Below are positions 24,601 to 38,400 of a DNA stretch of 64,000 nt, one piece after another. The position numbers were made by a program, and so were the translations under genes. The notes under the pieces were generated by a model. It had not been told where the DNA came from. It was given only the letters and a program-made list of their open reading frames with translations, and ran no database searches. Origin of the DNA: Perognathus longimembris pacificus (Eukaryota; Chordata; Mammalia; Rodentia; Heteromyidae); NCBI RefSeq assembly GCF_023159225.1, contig NC_063181.1, forward strand, positions 4,857,606-4,921,605, in the 5' to 3' direction. The stretch's first letter is position 1. Each line of letters starts with the position of its first letter.

Positions 24601-27600
24601 CTGACTCCTCAGAAGAACACCAGGTAATGTGCTTGTATTAGTGTTAATGCCAGTCATTTTTAGGAAGAAGAAAATACACAGGTGGCAGGTGATACTGAAG
24701 GACATTCAGCCTTCATTTGCATTTAATTTTAACTTCACGTAAGTCATCTAATCCACTACCAAGCCCTTTATATTCACCTTCAGCTTCTTTCTCACCTGTG
24801 CCTTCTCTCTATACCCACTCCCAGGGCCTCACCAGGTCTTGATTGGAGCCCTGCCAACACTGATTTTTCTACTTACTGCACAGCTGGAAGGCTCTCCTGT
24901 GCTGGGAGAGAAAGCTCCTTTCTCTGCATTGGCTATTCCTTATGCCTGCCAACTCCTGTTTGAACTTTGGTGTTAAGCTCTATCATGGCCTACTTTGGAG
25001 AGTTCCCTGTTCTAGTCTCACAACTTCCAGTGAGAAGTCCTTGTACATGGCACTCCACATTATAGGCTCTATCCAAAATCAACATCCAGGTCTTAGAGTA
25101 GGTCATTTCAACATCATCTTTCTGAGACACCTGATTATTCCCCAAGCTGTTCCCTGAGTACAAGTGGTAAATCCAGCGTGACCATCTCTGAGTAGGGTTC
25201 TGGTGGTCTTCAGTTGGAGGACTCTGGCAGAAGTCTTGTAAAAGTCTACTTTTTCCTTGAAAGGGTGAGTTTTGTCACTGGAATCTGCTACCAGTTGTTG
25301 TCGTTGTAGTGTTCCTTGTTGATGCCCACTGCAGCGTCTGAAACACTGGTCTGTTTGTGTCAGGACAGCCATTGTTCTCTGTTGTACAGCAGCAGTGATG
25401 CGTTTTGTATACTTCTTGTGTGCCCAGGGCCAAGATTGATTAAAAGTCATAACTTCTTCATCAAGAACTTTCTCAAATGAGACATAATTCTTCTTTAGTC
25501 ATGAGTGCATGGTAGTGAATAAAAGTCATAACTTCATCAAGAACAATCTCAAGTGAGACATTTTTTTTCTTTAGTCATGAGTGCATGGCAGGGAGTACTG
25601 GTGACTGGAAGCCCTGTTACCTCTGCCTGCGTCTGTGTGGACCATCAGCGCTTTCGGTCAGGGCTTGTACAAATATCAGCCAAGTGTTAGTATTGCCGTG
25701 AAGGTAGTTTGAGCATAGGGACCCCATGCAGCTACAGATTGAGAACTGTTACTTTATTCATGCTCTTTAGAAAAAATTTATCATGGCTTAACCGCTATGG
25801 GTAAATACATGCTTCTCTTATATTCATTATTATGTTTGAAAAGCAGTGTTATCAGTGCTAAAACCTAGTTATAGTAGGTCTTTTTGTATCTTATCTATTT
25901 TTTGAGTTTGTGCTTTGAATAGATTACAGAAGTCTACTGGTTTAAAAACTCACATTTGGGGGTGGGTAGAATCTATGTAGGGTGTAAGATTTTGTGTGTA
26001 TTCAAATACATTAAAAAATGACTACCTAAAGCTGTATGAGGTTGCTTTATGACTTTACAAATTTAAAAAAAACTCAGTTACCATATGCTGGACTGCTCAG
26101 ATTTTTGCAGAGGAAGTAGACTTGCTTTGAGAGGAAGATTCTGGTGGGTGGAGAGGAATGCGATCGTTATTCCTTGATGAAGTAATAAAAATTATACCAG
26201 GGATTAATATGAACCTGGATTAGGGTAGGCATCAATAATTTTTGGTGTACAGAATGCAAAACATTATTTTTGCAGGAGTTAAATTTACTATAAGAGGAAA
26301 GGATGGGGCACACAGAGGAAGGAAGGGTCTTTAATGTCAAGTTAAGGTATTTTTAGTTGACATCCTATACCTTACTTAGTGAATGACTCTCACAGGAGAG
26401 AGGTAGGTACATGTTGGTTTTCCAGAATATCAGCATGTGACATGCATTATTTTCTGTCTATTTTGGAGATTCTCTGCTGCTGAAGTCTATTTTCTAAATA
26501 AACAATACAGTAGAATTGTTGAATGTTGATGGGATGTGAACATTGTTTTATACTATAGGCAGTTTTGTGAGCATTCCTTGTAGGTCTTTTTTCTTATTGC
26601 TGGCATCTCTAGTTATTTCTGGAATCTAGCTGGCTGATTGGCTGTTTTTATCCATTTAGATGGAACATGCTTTTTCTTAGTTTTTAGTTTGCTCTGTTTT
26701 TGTTTTTTGTGTTTTATTTATTTATTTATTTGTTTGTTTTTTTTGCCAGTCCTGGGCCTTGGACTCAGGGCCTGAGCACTGTCCCTGGCTTCTTTTTGCT
26801 CAAGGCTAGCTCTCTGCCACTTGAGCCACAGTGCCACCTCTGGCTGTTTTCTGTATATGTGGTGCTGGGGAATCGAACCCAGGGCTTCATGTATACGAGG
26901 CGAGCGCTCTACCACTAGGTCGTATTCCCAGCCCCAAGTTCACAGATTTTTTAAAAAGTTATTTTTATTTTTATTATCTTTATGTCATTGTATGAAGGGG
27001 TTACCGTTCAGTAAATCAGCTTTTAAGTACAATGTATCTTGATCAACATCACTCCTTTCATTGTTTCCCCCTGTCTCTCCCAACCCATCTTCTCCCCTCC
27101 ATGTTTTTTTTTTAAATATATATATATATTTTTTATAATCAAACTGAACTACAGAGAGGTTACAGTTTCATACATTAGGCATTGGATACATTTCTTGTAC
27201 TGTTTGGGTAGTGGTGTTTACAACTAATTGATCACAACCAGTTACAGATTTCTTTGTCCCCTCCGTTTTTCTAGTTTCATAGCATCTGCATTGAATATTA
27301 TGACTCCAATAATTTGGGGAGGGGCAATATGAAAGTAGAGCCACATTCTTATTCCTACAGGAAACAGATAATTTAACTCAATTGTTCATATATCTGAAAG
27401 TAGAGAAATAACAAACCCACACCTAATCCCATATATATTCCTACTCAAGAAACTTCCTTGAATTTCATCTCAGGGAATGGGAACAATCATGTTTTCCTGT
27501 GTGGCTCAATCTTTTTTTTTTTTTTTTTTTTTTATGAACAGAGGTGTTACAGTTACATAAGTCATGTAATGAGTACATTTCTTTTGAACAGTGTCACCCC

Positions 27601-30600
27601 CTCCCACATTTTCTCCCAGCCTTTCCCTTTCCAACCCCCTTTCCCCCAGATTGTATAGTTCATTCCTAACATGGTGTCTAATGGGTACCACTGCTGAATT
27701 GGCTCCCCTTTTGTCTCACTGTTTCTGTGCTTCCCCTTCTCCTTCCCAAATCAGAAAAATTTACATAAGGACAAAGGGTACAGAAATCAAAGAAAGGGAC
27801 AAAAGCGGGGGCGGGGCAAAGAAAAAGACAAAAACCTTAAACAGTATAATAAAAAACCTCTTGTTTCCATTTCTTGGGGTTTATTTTTTTTTATTTTTGA
27901 ACTTTTTTTTTTTTTTGCCAGTCCTGGGCCTTGGACTCAGGGCCTGAGCACTGTCCCTGGCTTCTTTTTGCTCAAGGCTAGCACTCTGCCACTTGAGTCA
28001 CAGCGCCACTTCTGGCCGTTTTCTATATATGTGGTGCTGGGGAATCGAACCCCGGGCTTCATGTATGCGAGTAAACACTCTTGCCACTAGGCCATATTCC
28101 CAGCCCCTTGGGGTTTATTTTGATAAGCATCATTTTATATGATCATATGCACATAACTATAGGTGGCTCAACCCTTTCATCAATTACTACTTTCTCAACA
28201 AATAGAAAACACGGTTATGTTATTGGATAGTAATGCATTCACTGAGACTTATTTGTTTAGAAACAATAGCAGATGGACTCATCTAACACTCTGGAAACTC
28301 ATGACTTCCATTTATATCACTATATGGTGTAAATAATCTCAAAAGTGTATCTCAAAAATATATAAAACTCTACGGAGGGCTGGGAATATGGTCTAGTGGC
28401 AAGAATGCTTGACTCGTATACACGAAGCCCTGTGTTCAATTCCCCAGAACCACATATATAGAAAAGGCCAGAAGTGGTTCTGTGGCTCAAGTGGCAGAGT
28501 GCTAGCCTTGAGCAAAGAGAAGCAAGAGACAGTGCTCAGGCCCTGAGTCCAAGGCCCAGGACTGGCAAAAAAAAAAAAAATCTATGGAATCTATATAATA
28601 TTAATTAACCATCATAGGTTAGCAGTGAAAAAATTCATGAAATTCACTACTGAAATAGGTTCATTTCTAGTGTCATAGATTTTTTGGTTTTGGTTAAAAA
28701 TACAAAAGCTTATGTATTCTTAGATTTTTATTAATTTTTTAAGTAGTTACACAGTGGAGTTGTCATTCAACAAAGCAGTTTATGAATACAATGCATCTTG
28801 GTCAGTGTTACCCTTTTCAACATTGTCATTCATCCCTCCAACCTCCCTTTCCTAGAAGTTTAGAAATTTGAAAAATAGAAAGTATTGATCTCTAATACTG
28901 AATCAGATAAGCCTATTAAGTAAGCTATATCATATGTAAAACTTTGAAATATGGAGAATATATTATACTTAGTACCATTAGCACTTGAGAAAAATCAGCA
29001 GAAATACTAAAATTTACCAAGGACAGATTTTATTTGGGGGAGTTAGTTATTTTGTTTTCTCCAATAACTAGTATTGGAAAATTGACAGCAGAGGATGGGA
29101 TAATTGTTGCTCATGGCTGACCTCTTCTCTCTACAGAACGTTTGTAAATGGGTCTTCTATCTCCAGTCCAACCCAGCTGCACCATGGAGACAGGATACTG
29201 TGGGGAAACAACCATTTCTTCAGGTATGACTTTGCTCGTGGCCCTTTGTGGGGAAATAGCATTGAAAATTATGCTCTGAAATAGAAAGGCTCATTATACA
29301 TGTAAACTTAATTCCATAATGTTACAGACATTGTTTTGTGTGTGTTTATGTATGTATGTATATAAAATATATCTGCTGTGTGTTTATATGATTTTTTTTA
29401 CTATATTTATCTGGACCCTGAGTATATAGAAACAGTACATTGACAAAAAATACAGTTTATTTGAATTTTTTTCTATTTCCCAGTGGAAGTTGGTTGTTTT
29501 GGTATAAGAACACATTATTTCTGACAAATAGTTTTAGTTTCTTATCCGTAAGATCAGGTTGATATTTCCCTCAGGAATACTTTGAGCAGTAAAGCATACT
29601 TGCCAGAGATAGTGCAACGGTCAGACCTCTTATTTCCCTGACAGAGGAAGAAATCTGAAGGAATGTGGTGGCTGATGTTGTAAAGCCTTTCAGAAATGTC
29701 AGGGCAGCAGCAATCTGCCTGTTGTTCCATGGTCTACAGATGGCTGTGCTGCTCCAGCTGTAGAAGCAGCATTCATCTTATTGGTAGAAGAAGAGAAGAC
29801 TGAAGCCTTCTGATTGTAGTTGCCCCTAGCAGTCCTCCACGTTGCTAGAATTTGTCTGGTAGCTTCAAGGAGCTGAGAACAGGCTGCATACACTGGGTCC
29901 CAAGCAGGGTTGTGTTGGTGGATAAGCTGGCTGGGTTCCTCAAGGCTGAAGTCCTGCTCTCCCTGTCTGTGGCCAGCATGCTTCAGCCTGACGCTTTGCA
30001 TCGCTGATGGAGTCCCCTGCCTGGGGGCCACTTGATACTTTCCTTTCCAAAAAAAAGGGTGAATGGGTTAAAAAAAAATTGGAAAATATTTTTTCCTTCC
30101 CAAAATGACAGTATAAATTGCTCAACTTGATCTTCGAAATTTTCATAGTTTGGGCCAAGTTGCTCTTTCCAGCTCTCTCATTGAGCTCATTCTGTACAAC
30201 TTTGTGTGTCTTGCTGTTTTACTCATAATGTCTCCAGAGACTGCGGGCCTTCTGTTTTCACGTCTTTCCCACTTTCCTCTGCCCGATTCGCTGGTGAGTC
30301 CGTGGGGCTCATCTCGGACAGTTTCCCACGGTCATAGCTTTCTTTACTCCTTCACTCTGAAGCGGAAGTCAGCTTCTCTAAGTTACCTACCTTGTAAGGT
30401 CACAAGGTCTCTGTCTCACTGTTGTAATAGTTGCACAAGGTGAATGTGTTCTTTCTGCTACTAGAATATAAAGTTCCTGAATGTAGCAGTTGCCTTGTAC
30501 TTACCTGGGATATATTGCTGGCATCAAAAAGTTGCAGCATTTGTGGAATGGACTGAATAAGTGCCTGTCTTGATTTTTAAAAATTACTCTTTTTCCCCCT

Positions 30601-33600
30601 CCACATCAAGACTCAATTTGCCTAAAAAGAAAAAGAAAGAACGAGAGGGTGAGGAGCAAGATGCCACCCTGAAAAATGATAACAGCTTTGAGCAACTGGA
30701 TGTGGACGGGGACTCCTCCAGCGAGGTGTCCAGTGAGATCAACTTCAACTTCGAGTATGCACAGATGGAGGTGACCATGAAGGCCCTGGGCAATAATGGT
30801 GAGCAGGTCTGCGGCAGGGTAGACTCTCCCGAAATGGAGAGTGCTACAGTGTTTTCCACCAGACCTCTTAAGTGTTCACAAGGAAGAGAGTCTCTACATT
30901 GCTGATTATAGAACTCCATTCTTTGTCTTTATATTCTTCGTATTTATAAAAAAAAAACTTGCTTTCTCTTTTTCTTTGATATATGGTTAGATATATTATG
31001 ATACATAGTAAGCCTTGTTTGCATTGGTAGAAGTTTGAAGATGTGAATCTTGACTGCCCCCAGCTTATTATTATTGAAACGTATTTCCATGTCTTAGGTG
31101 ATACATAGAACTTAGGATAGACTTACCTTTTCTATGTGGGTGATTGATATCGAATATCTAATTGAGAATAGATTACTGTAGTATAGATTAATGTAGTACA
31201 CTACATTAACCACAGCTACACGTTGTCTCAAGTGGCTTGTGGTAGTGGTAATTAGACAACAATACTGTGGTACAGAACAATTGACGTATACTGAACTTTC
31301 TTTGTATACACGTGTGTAGATCCAATGCAGTCAGTATTGAACAGCCTTGAACAGCAGCATGAAGAAGAGAAGCGGTCTGCGCTGGAGCGCCAGAGGCTTA
31401 TGTACGAGCATGAGCTGGAGCAGCTCCGGAGAAGGCTGTCCCCTGAGAAGCAGAACTGCCGCAGCATGGACAGGCTCTCATTCCACTCGCCCAGTGCCCA
31501 GCAGCGCTTGAGGCAGTGGGCCGAGGAGAGGTAGGTGGCACGGGCAGTGGGGGTCATGCTCCCACCTGCAACCCCTAGGGCAAGGTTCCCAATGCAATGC
31601 AACACTTAGATGTTACCTGTGAAACCATTACATTTCAAGAGTGGTACAGCCAAGAACTGCTGTTGTGGTTTTGATCTGGGAGTCACCAGTACATCTGGCT
31701 TTCTGTAGACTGTCCATATGGACTAATTAGCAGCACCCTGAAGTACTTACTGTGTTCCTTGATTACAGGCTGTAGGTCACTATCATCTGCCACTGCAGTC
31801 AGGCATTTTCCTTATCGACTGGAGACTGATAGAGACCTAGACTTTCTGAGTCTCCACTCCAGGCTTGCTGAGTCAAAGTCTTGAGTTTATGAAGATCCCT
31901 ATGATGCATATACAGCCAGGCTTTGGAAGTATTTCCTCTGCCTGTGGCAAGCTTGTTACACAAGGTGCTCTGGTACTTGTCATGTTACCCAGAAACAGGT
32001 GTGTGCATTGGCCAGTGTCGGTCACAGCCTCTCTGTGTGCAGAAGACCATCCTAAGCTTGGCCCACACTTTGGCATTAGCACGTCAAATTACTCTTGACA
32101 CTGTGCTTTTCATGTTATCTCCCCATCTCCACCCTTCTTTTTATTATTGTTATCGTTATTATCACTATTTATTTACAGAGAAGCAACACTGAGTAACAGC
32201 CTGATGAGGCTGAGGGAACAAATTGTGAAGGCCAATCTGTTGGTGAGGGAAGCTAGTTACATTGCTGAGGAGCTGGATAAAAGAACGGAATATAAAGTCA
32301 CCCTCCAGATCCCAGCCTCCAGCCTGGACGCCAACAGGAAGGTGAGGTGCCCCCTGCCCTCCCACAGGACAGGGACATCCTTGATGGGGCAGTGTCAGGC
32401 TTCGCCTGTCTGATTGGAGCCCTCCCCAGTGGCTCCTCTCTAGCTCCTTTCCCTTGAGTGTTAGTTAGATTTGGCTGGCTATGACTATGACAAAATAATT
32501 GTTTACAGAGAGCTTAAGCAGGAAGAGTTCTGTCAGGTCACAGTGTCAGAAGTTTCAATCCATAGACCTTGGTAAGAAATTCACATGCAATTACTATTCT
32601 AAAGGCAACCACTAGCTCTATCTAGTAATCTGCCATTATAATAAATTCTAACTTATATTTGGAAGCTGATCTCATACATTATTCCCAGTGGGTAAATTGT
32701 ACACTTCTCATAGTTTGTTGTTTTGGGAATTTTATAGTGCCTATCTTAAAAATTTATTCCTTTAAGCACTGACATATTATCCATTCAAAAAATTGAAGAC
32801 TAGGCCTGTGAATTTGGCTTAGTGGTAGAGAGCTTGCCGAGCATGCATGAAGCCCTGGGTTCCATTCTTCAGGACCACATACACAGAAAAAGCCAGAAGT
32901 GGTGCTGGTGGCTCAAGTGGTAGAGTGCTAGCCTTGAGCACAGAAAGGCTCAAGGACAGTGCCCAGGCCCTGAGTTCAAGCCTCAGGACTGGTAAAAAAA
33001 AAAAAAAAAATTGAAGATTCACTTTTGAAAGTAGAGATAGTCATTTCAACAGATATCCCTTGCCTTTCCTAATGCATGACTCTTTCAACCCACTGACATT
33101 CTGTGGCCGTATGATGATGTGAATAAAGCATTTTTATTTCTCATTAGTCTCATGCGTTTTAAATTTAAGTTATATTCAAGTACAATCCAAGTATAAATTT
33201 AGATGGAAAGCTAAGTTTTCTTGAAATCTGAAGTTTTGATTACAGTTGTGTAGAAGACATGGTAAAGGCTTTCAGAGCTGTGGGCTGTGTTGTGGCCATC
33301 CCATCTCTAAAATGAGCCCTGACAGGCTGCTGCTGCTCCTGGCACCTCGGATGGGCGGCAGGGATTTCATTGCACTTGTCTGCTGTCTTTGCAGCGAGGC
33401 TCTCTTCTCAGTGAACCTGCAATCCAGGTGAGAAGAAAAGGAAAAGGAAAACAAATCTGGTCTTTGGAAAAACTGGAAAACCGGCTCTTGGACATGAGAG
33501 ACCTTTATCAGGACTGGAAGGAATGCGAAGAGGACTCCCCTGTAAGTTCCTGAAGACAAGTGGCTTAGCTGGTAGTCATAGACTTTGCTGAGTGAACCTG

Positions 33601-34643
33601 CTTGTTTATTCATTTTCCCACAGTTTTCCTATTTCTACTGTAGTCTAAATTGCTTAATAGTTTAGTTTAATAATCTTTTCTTGTGTATTTTTTGGTCAGT
33701 GGTTGGTCATAGGGCTTGAACTTAAGGGCCTGAGGACTGTCCCCCAGCCTCTTTGTGCTCAAGGCTAGCACTTTATCACAGTGAGCCATAGCTACACTTC
33801 CAGTTTTCTGGTGGTTAACTGGAGATGAGTCTCACCAACTTTCTTGCCCTGGCTGGCTTTGAACTGTGATCCTTGATTCTCAGCCTCCTGAACAGATAGA
33901 ATTACAGGCATGAGCCATTGGTGCCTTGCTTGATATCTTCTTTTTTCCTCTCTTCACCTCTCTTCCCTGGATCTATAGCACAAATCCCTTTCTGCTGCCT
34001 GTTGATGAGTATTCATTTTCTGCTGCTGCTCCGGAACTCTCTTTAGCCCCGAACCAAGCTCTGTCATCTCCCTTTTCATTTCTCTGTAGACGGAACCTTG
34101 CAAAGAATAAACCTACAACACATATTCATGCTTTTTGAAAACTTATTTTTGTGCACATTTATTTTTGGACAATGTCATCCCTTCATGTTTTCTAATTTGA
34201 TATTTCCATCTTTGTGGACGTGTTGGTCCTAAAGCAGGTGTCATCACCTGGCTGTGTTTGGTACTTGGCTTCTCGGTTGGGTAGGTTTTCCACCAGGTCA
34301 GACATATACTTGTACATGTGTAAATTAACAATATATTCACGTATTTTTAATACTGCTGACCATCTCTTCATGTGAACTCTTTACTTCCTTAACTTTTTGT
34401 TTTGTAAGAATGGCCTTTATTGTTAGACTGCATTTTTGCTGAAGTTCTTGAAATTTTCTTCTGTCTTCTATTTCATTCTAGAAATAAAACAGCAGCAAAA
34501 ATAAATACAAAGAAGCCAACTGCTTTCCCCTCAGGGGTCACTTGTGATTTGAACAAGTATGTTCAGTGATTGGGCTTCTTCCCTGAAAACAGTAAAAGAG
34601 GTTTAGTACACTCAGTTTCTTTTTCTAGTCGATCAATGTATGT

Positions 34644-34729
<86 letters not shown>

Positions 34730-35380
34730 ATCTTTTATGGGGCTTGAACTCAGGGCCTGGGTGCTGTTCCCAAGCTCTTTTGCTGAAGGCTAGTACTCTA
34801 CCACTTTGAGCCATAGCACTACTTCCAGATTTTGAGTGGTTTACTGGAGATAAGTGTCTCATGGACTTTTCTGCCTGGGCTGGCTTCAAGCAATCTCTGA
34901 TAGCCTTCTGAGTAGATAGGAATATAGGCGTGAGCCACAGGTACCCAGCTGTTTTCCTATTTTTGTGGCAAGGTTTTTATACAAAAGAGAAGAAATGAAG
35001 AAACTAATGACCTGTTTATTGGGGTTTCCCTGTCTTGGGTGAAGGACATTAACCACCATTGTGTGTGTGTGCAAATACAGTGCTGTACTTGAACAAGAAC
35101 TTATTTCACTGAAAAAAAAAGAGTTAAGATAGAGTGGTGAATGTTTATAATCACTTACAAATTAGAATGCTTCAAAAAAGTAGGTTGGGAGCTGGGGATA
35201 TGGCCTAGTGGCAAGAGTGCTTGCCTTGTATACATGAAGCTCTCGGTTCGATTCCCCAGCACCACATATACAGAAAACGGCCAGAAGTGGCGCTGTGGCT
35301 CAAGTGGCCAAGTGCTAGCCTTGAGCAAAAAGAAGCCAGGGACAGTGCTTAGGCCCCGAGTCCAAGGCCCAGGACTGGCC

Positions 35381-35411
<31 letters not shown>

Positions 35412-38400
35412 GTAGGTTGGATGCACTCATTTTGTGTGATTAAAATTTTTTTATGTTCCAAATATCTTTTAGGTAATCCGGTCCTACTTGAAGCGTGCTG
35501 ACCCGTTCTATGATGAGCAGGAGAACCACAGTCTCATCGGGGTGGCCAACGTCTTCCTAGAATCCCTTTTCTACGATGTGAAGCTACAGTATGCTGTTCC
35601 GATCGTCAACCAGAAGGGAGAGGTTGGCTTCCTCTGTGCCTCACTTCCTGCAGGGAGAAGGAGTGGGTGATGGGCTCTGGTGCGGCTCTTTAATCACACC
35701 AACAGTACATGCGTGTAGGAGTGCCTTGTTTCCACGGGGCTCAGTACTTTGAGGACAGAACAACTATTGGAAACTAGCCTTCGGAATCCTCACATACTGA
35801 TAATAGGAGAGCTTGTTTCTGACTTGGTGGAGAGGTCCTCACAGGGGAAGGGCCCAGGTCCTGAAGCCAGCATGTGCTTTGCTTATCGTTGCAGGTGGCT
35901 GGCCGGCTGCATGTGGAGGTGATGCGGCTCAGTGGTGCCATTGCTGAGAGGATTGCAGGAGGGGACGACGCCTCAGAGGTGGGCTTGGAGAAGGAGGCCC
36001 AGGAGAACAGGCTGGTTTGCATGGTAAGTTCCCGTGGGGCTGTTCCTGAGGACTGTGGGTATTCAGGTAATGGATCTTCTGTAAAAAAGTTGAAGGGACC
36101 AGTCTCCAAATACATCTTTTGGCACTTAGTGTTTCAAGGTTCTGCATTTCCCTACTTTCTCAGTGAGACTTGGGACAGGTTTCCTCTTTTTTTCCTGGGC
36201 CTTTCGGTTCTGGCATCTAGCCTGAGTTTGTCTGCACTGTTGTGTGGAGAATCCCAGGTTTCCCACCAATTCCTCCTCTCACAGGACTTCTGAGTCTAGT
36301 TAAAGATGGGGGGTCTACCCCCTCCTGGGCCTGCCAGCCACTAATGTGGTTACTCTGTAGCTTCTCTCCTTTCTGCACCCAGCTCACCCCCTTCTGCGGT
36401 CCTGTTCTGTCTCATCTTTCATGTGGGCTGTTTAAGACACATATTGAGTGCTCCTGATCCAACCTGTATCAGATACGAGCATGCCAAGGTGAGTAGAGCT
36501 AGGTTCTTGCTTTCCAGGGGCTAGGGCCCCATGCACCTGGTGGAGGGCTAAGGGGCACACACCTGTGAACAGAGTGGGGCGAGCCAAGCAGTCTGACAGA
36601 GCAGGAGCCCTGTCCTGGCACACAGAGGAGAGATGGGAGAGATTCTGGGAAGATGAGACTCGGCCTGAGCCTGCAGGTGCCCTTCCTGCTGGATAGGTGG
36701 TGCGCTGTTAGATTCCGGGACTCCCGTCACAGTCAGCATGGGTAGAGCTCCTTCCCTCCTCATCAGCTGAGAAGAAGTGCTCTGTCTGCTCTGTCCCAGA
36801 CACTCCTTATGGGCTGGGCCAGCACTGCCGTTAGAACCCTTGCAGGAATTTGTTAAGGAGAGGTTTTTGATGACAAGAAATCTGCAAGGGGAGATCCCTG
36901 TTAAAGGGAAACCATTAGGTAGTAAGCGAAGGCAGGGCACTGGTGCATGTCTTGAATTCTAGCTACTTAGAAGGCCTTTAGTTAGAGCTCAGTTGGGGCA
37001 AAAAGCATTCATTAGACCCATCTCAATAAGTTGGACATAGGGGTGTACCTCTGTCATTTCAGCTTGTAGGAAGTATAAATAGGAGGACTGTGGTCTAGAA
37101 TGGTCTGGTTATAAATTCAAGACCACATATGAAAAGTAAGTAAAGCAAAAAGGGCAACGGGTATGGCTCAGCAATAGAGACCCTGCCTTGTGATCACAAG
37201 GTTCTGAGTTCAAGCCCTGGTAATGCCTTCTTTCCCTCAGTAAAGGGTAGTGAAGGAAGTCTAGATTCAAGTCTTTTTCATTTTTGTGCTGGGGCCTGAA
37301 CTCAGGGCCTCTCTTTCACACGTGGCTTTTTCTGCTCCAGCTGTTACTCTACCGCTTGATCTTCTGGTTTCAGTTTATACATTTCCTGTTCCATACCCAG
37401 ATTCAGCCATTCTCCAAGGAACCTCCCATCCTTTTAGTGGAAAGTGCTTTAAAGAGACTGTGTTCTATTGTGTAATAGACTGTTATGTAAGAAGGACAAG
37501 GACAAGCACACTTCCTGACAATAAAGTACTGATAGGAAGACCTCACAGCCTGGAAAGAATCATGCCATCATTGTCCGTGAGAATCACTAGGATGGATGTT
37601 TCCATAATTATAGCGAGTACACACATTGATATTTAAAATGACATTAAGTAAAATTGGCATGTTTCAAAGCCCCAGACAACAAACGCGTTTGCTGTCATCC
37701 TTTTACTCTTCTGTGGGGAGCAATTGCAGATTGTAGTCTGTGCTACTGACACCTTGTGGTCATTTTAATACTTGCATACACACGAGCACATGCAGGGATC
37801 TCCAAACTGGTGTAGAGTGTAGGTATCTACATATTCCTCATTCCTAATACTCTTCATTCCTAGCAATATAATTCCTCAGAAGTTGCTTGTAGAGGAAGGT
37901 CAACATATTTAACTTTATTAATTTCAACTTTAAAACTCAGATTCTTTTTTTGTCGGTTGTGGGGCTTGAACTCTGGGCCTGGGCGCTGTCCCTGAACTCT
38001 TCAGCTCAAGGCTGGTGCTCTACCACTTGAGTCACAGTGCCACTTCTGGGTTTTTTTTTTTTTTTGGTGGCTAATTGGAGATAAGACTCTCACAGACTTT
38101 CCTGCCCAGGTTGGCTTTGAACTGTGTGATCCTCAGATCTCAGCCTCCTATGTAGCTAGGATTATAGGTCTGAGCCATTGGCACCCAGCCCAGATTAATT
38201 CTTATAGGAAAAAAATCATCCCCAGATGGAATTCAGTGGCAAAGAAGTGAGCATGGACCACATGTACTCAGTGCCTGGACCTGCTCTCATCCCTTCAGGG
38301 TGAGGTTGGTCTCACCGAGTATGGTAATGTTCCTCTCCTCCTAGGAAAAAGCTAAGCCTGAGATAAATGACAAATTTAAGTGATGACAGAGCTTCTGGTT

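Noticed and set aside
25103..25450. 115-codon minus-strand frame
   Set aside because: Borders a tandem duplication in an intron; no recognisable domain.
29699..30031. 110-codon minus-strand frame in the e10-e11 intron, considered as a processed pseudogene
   Set aside because: No recognisable protein family, no A-tail or duplicated flanks.
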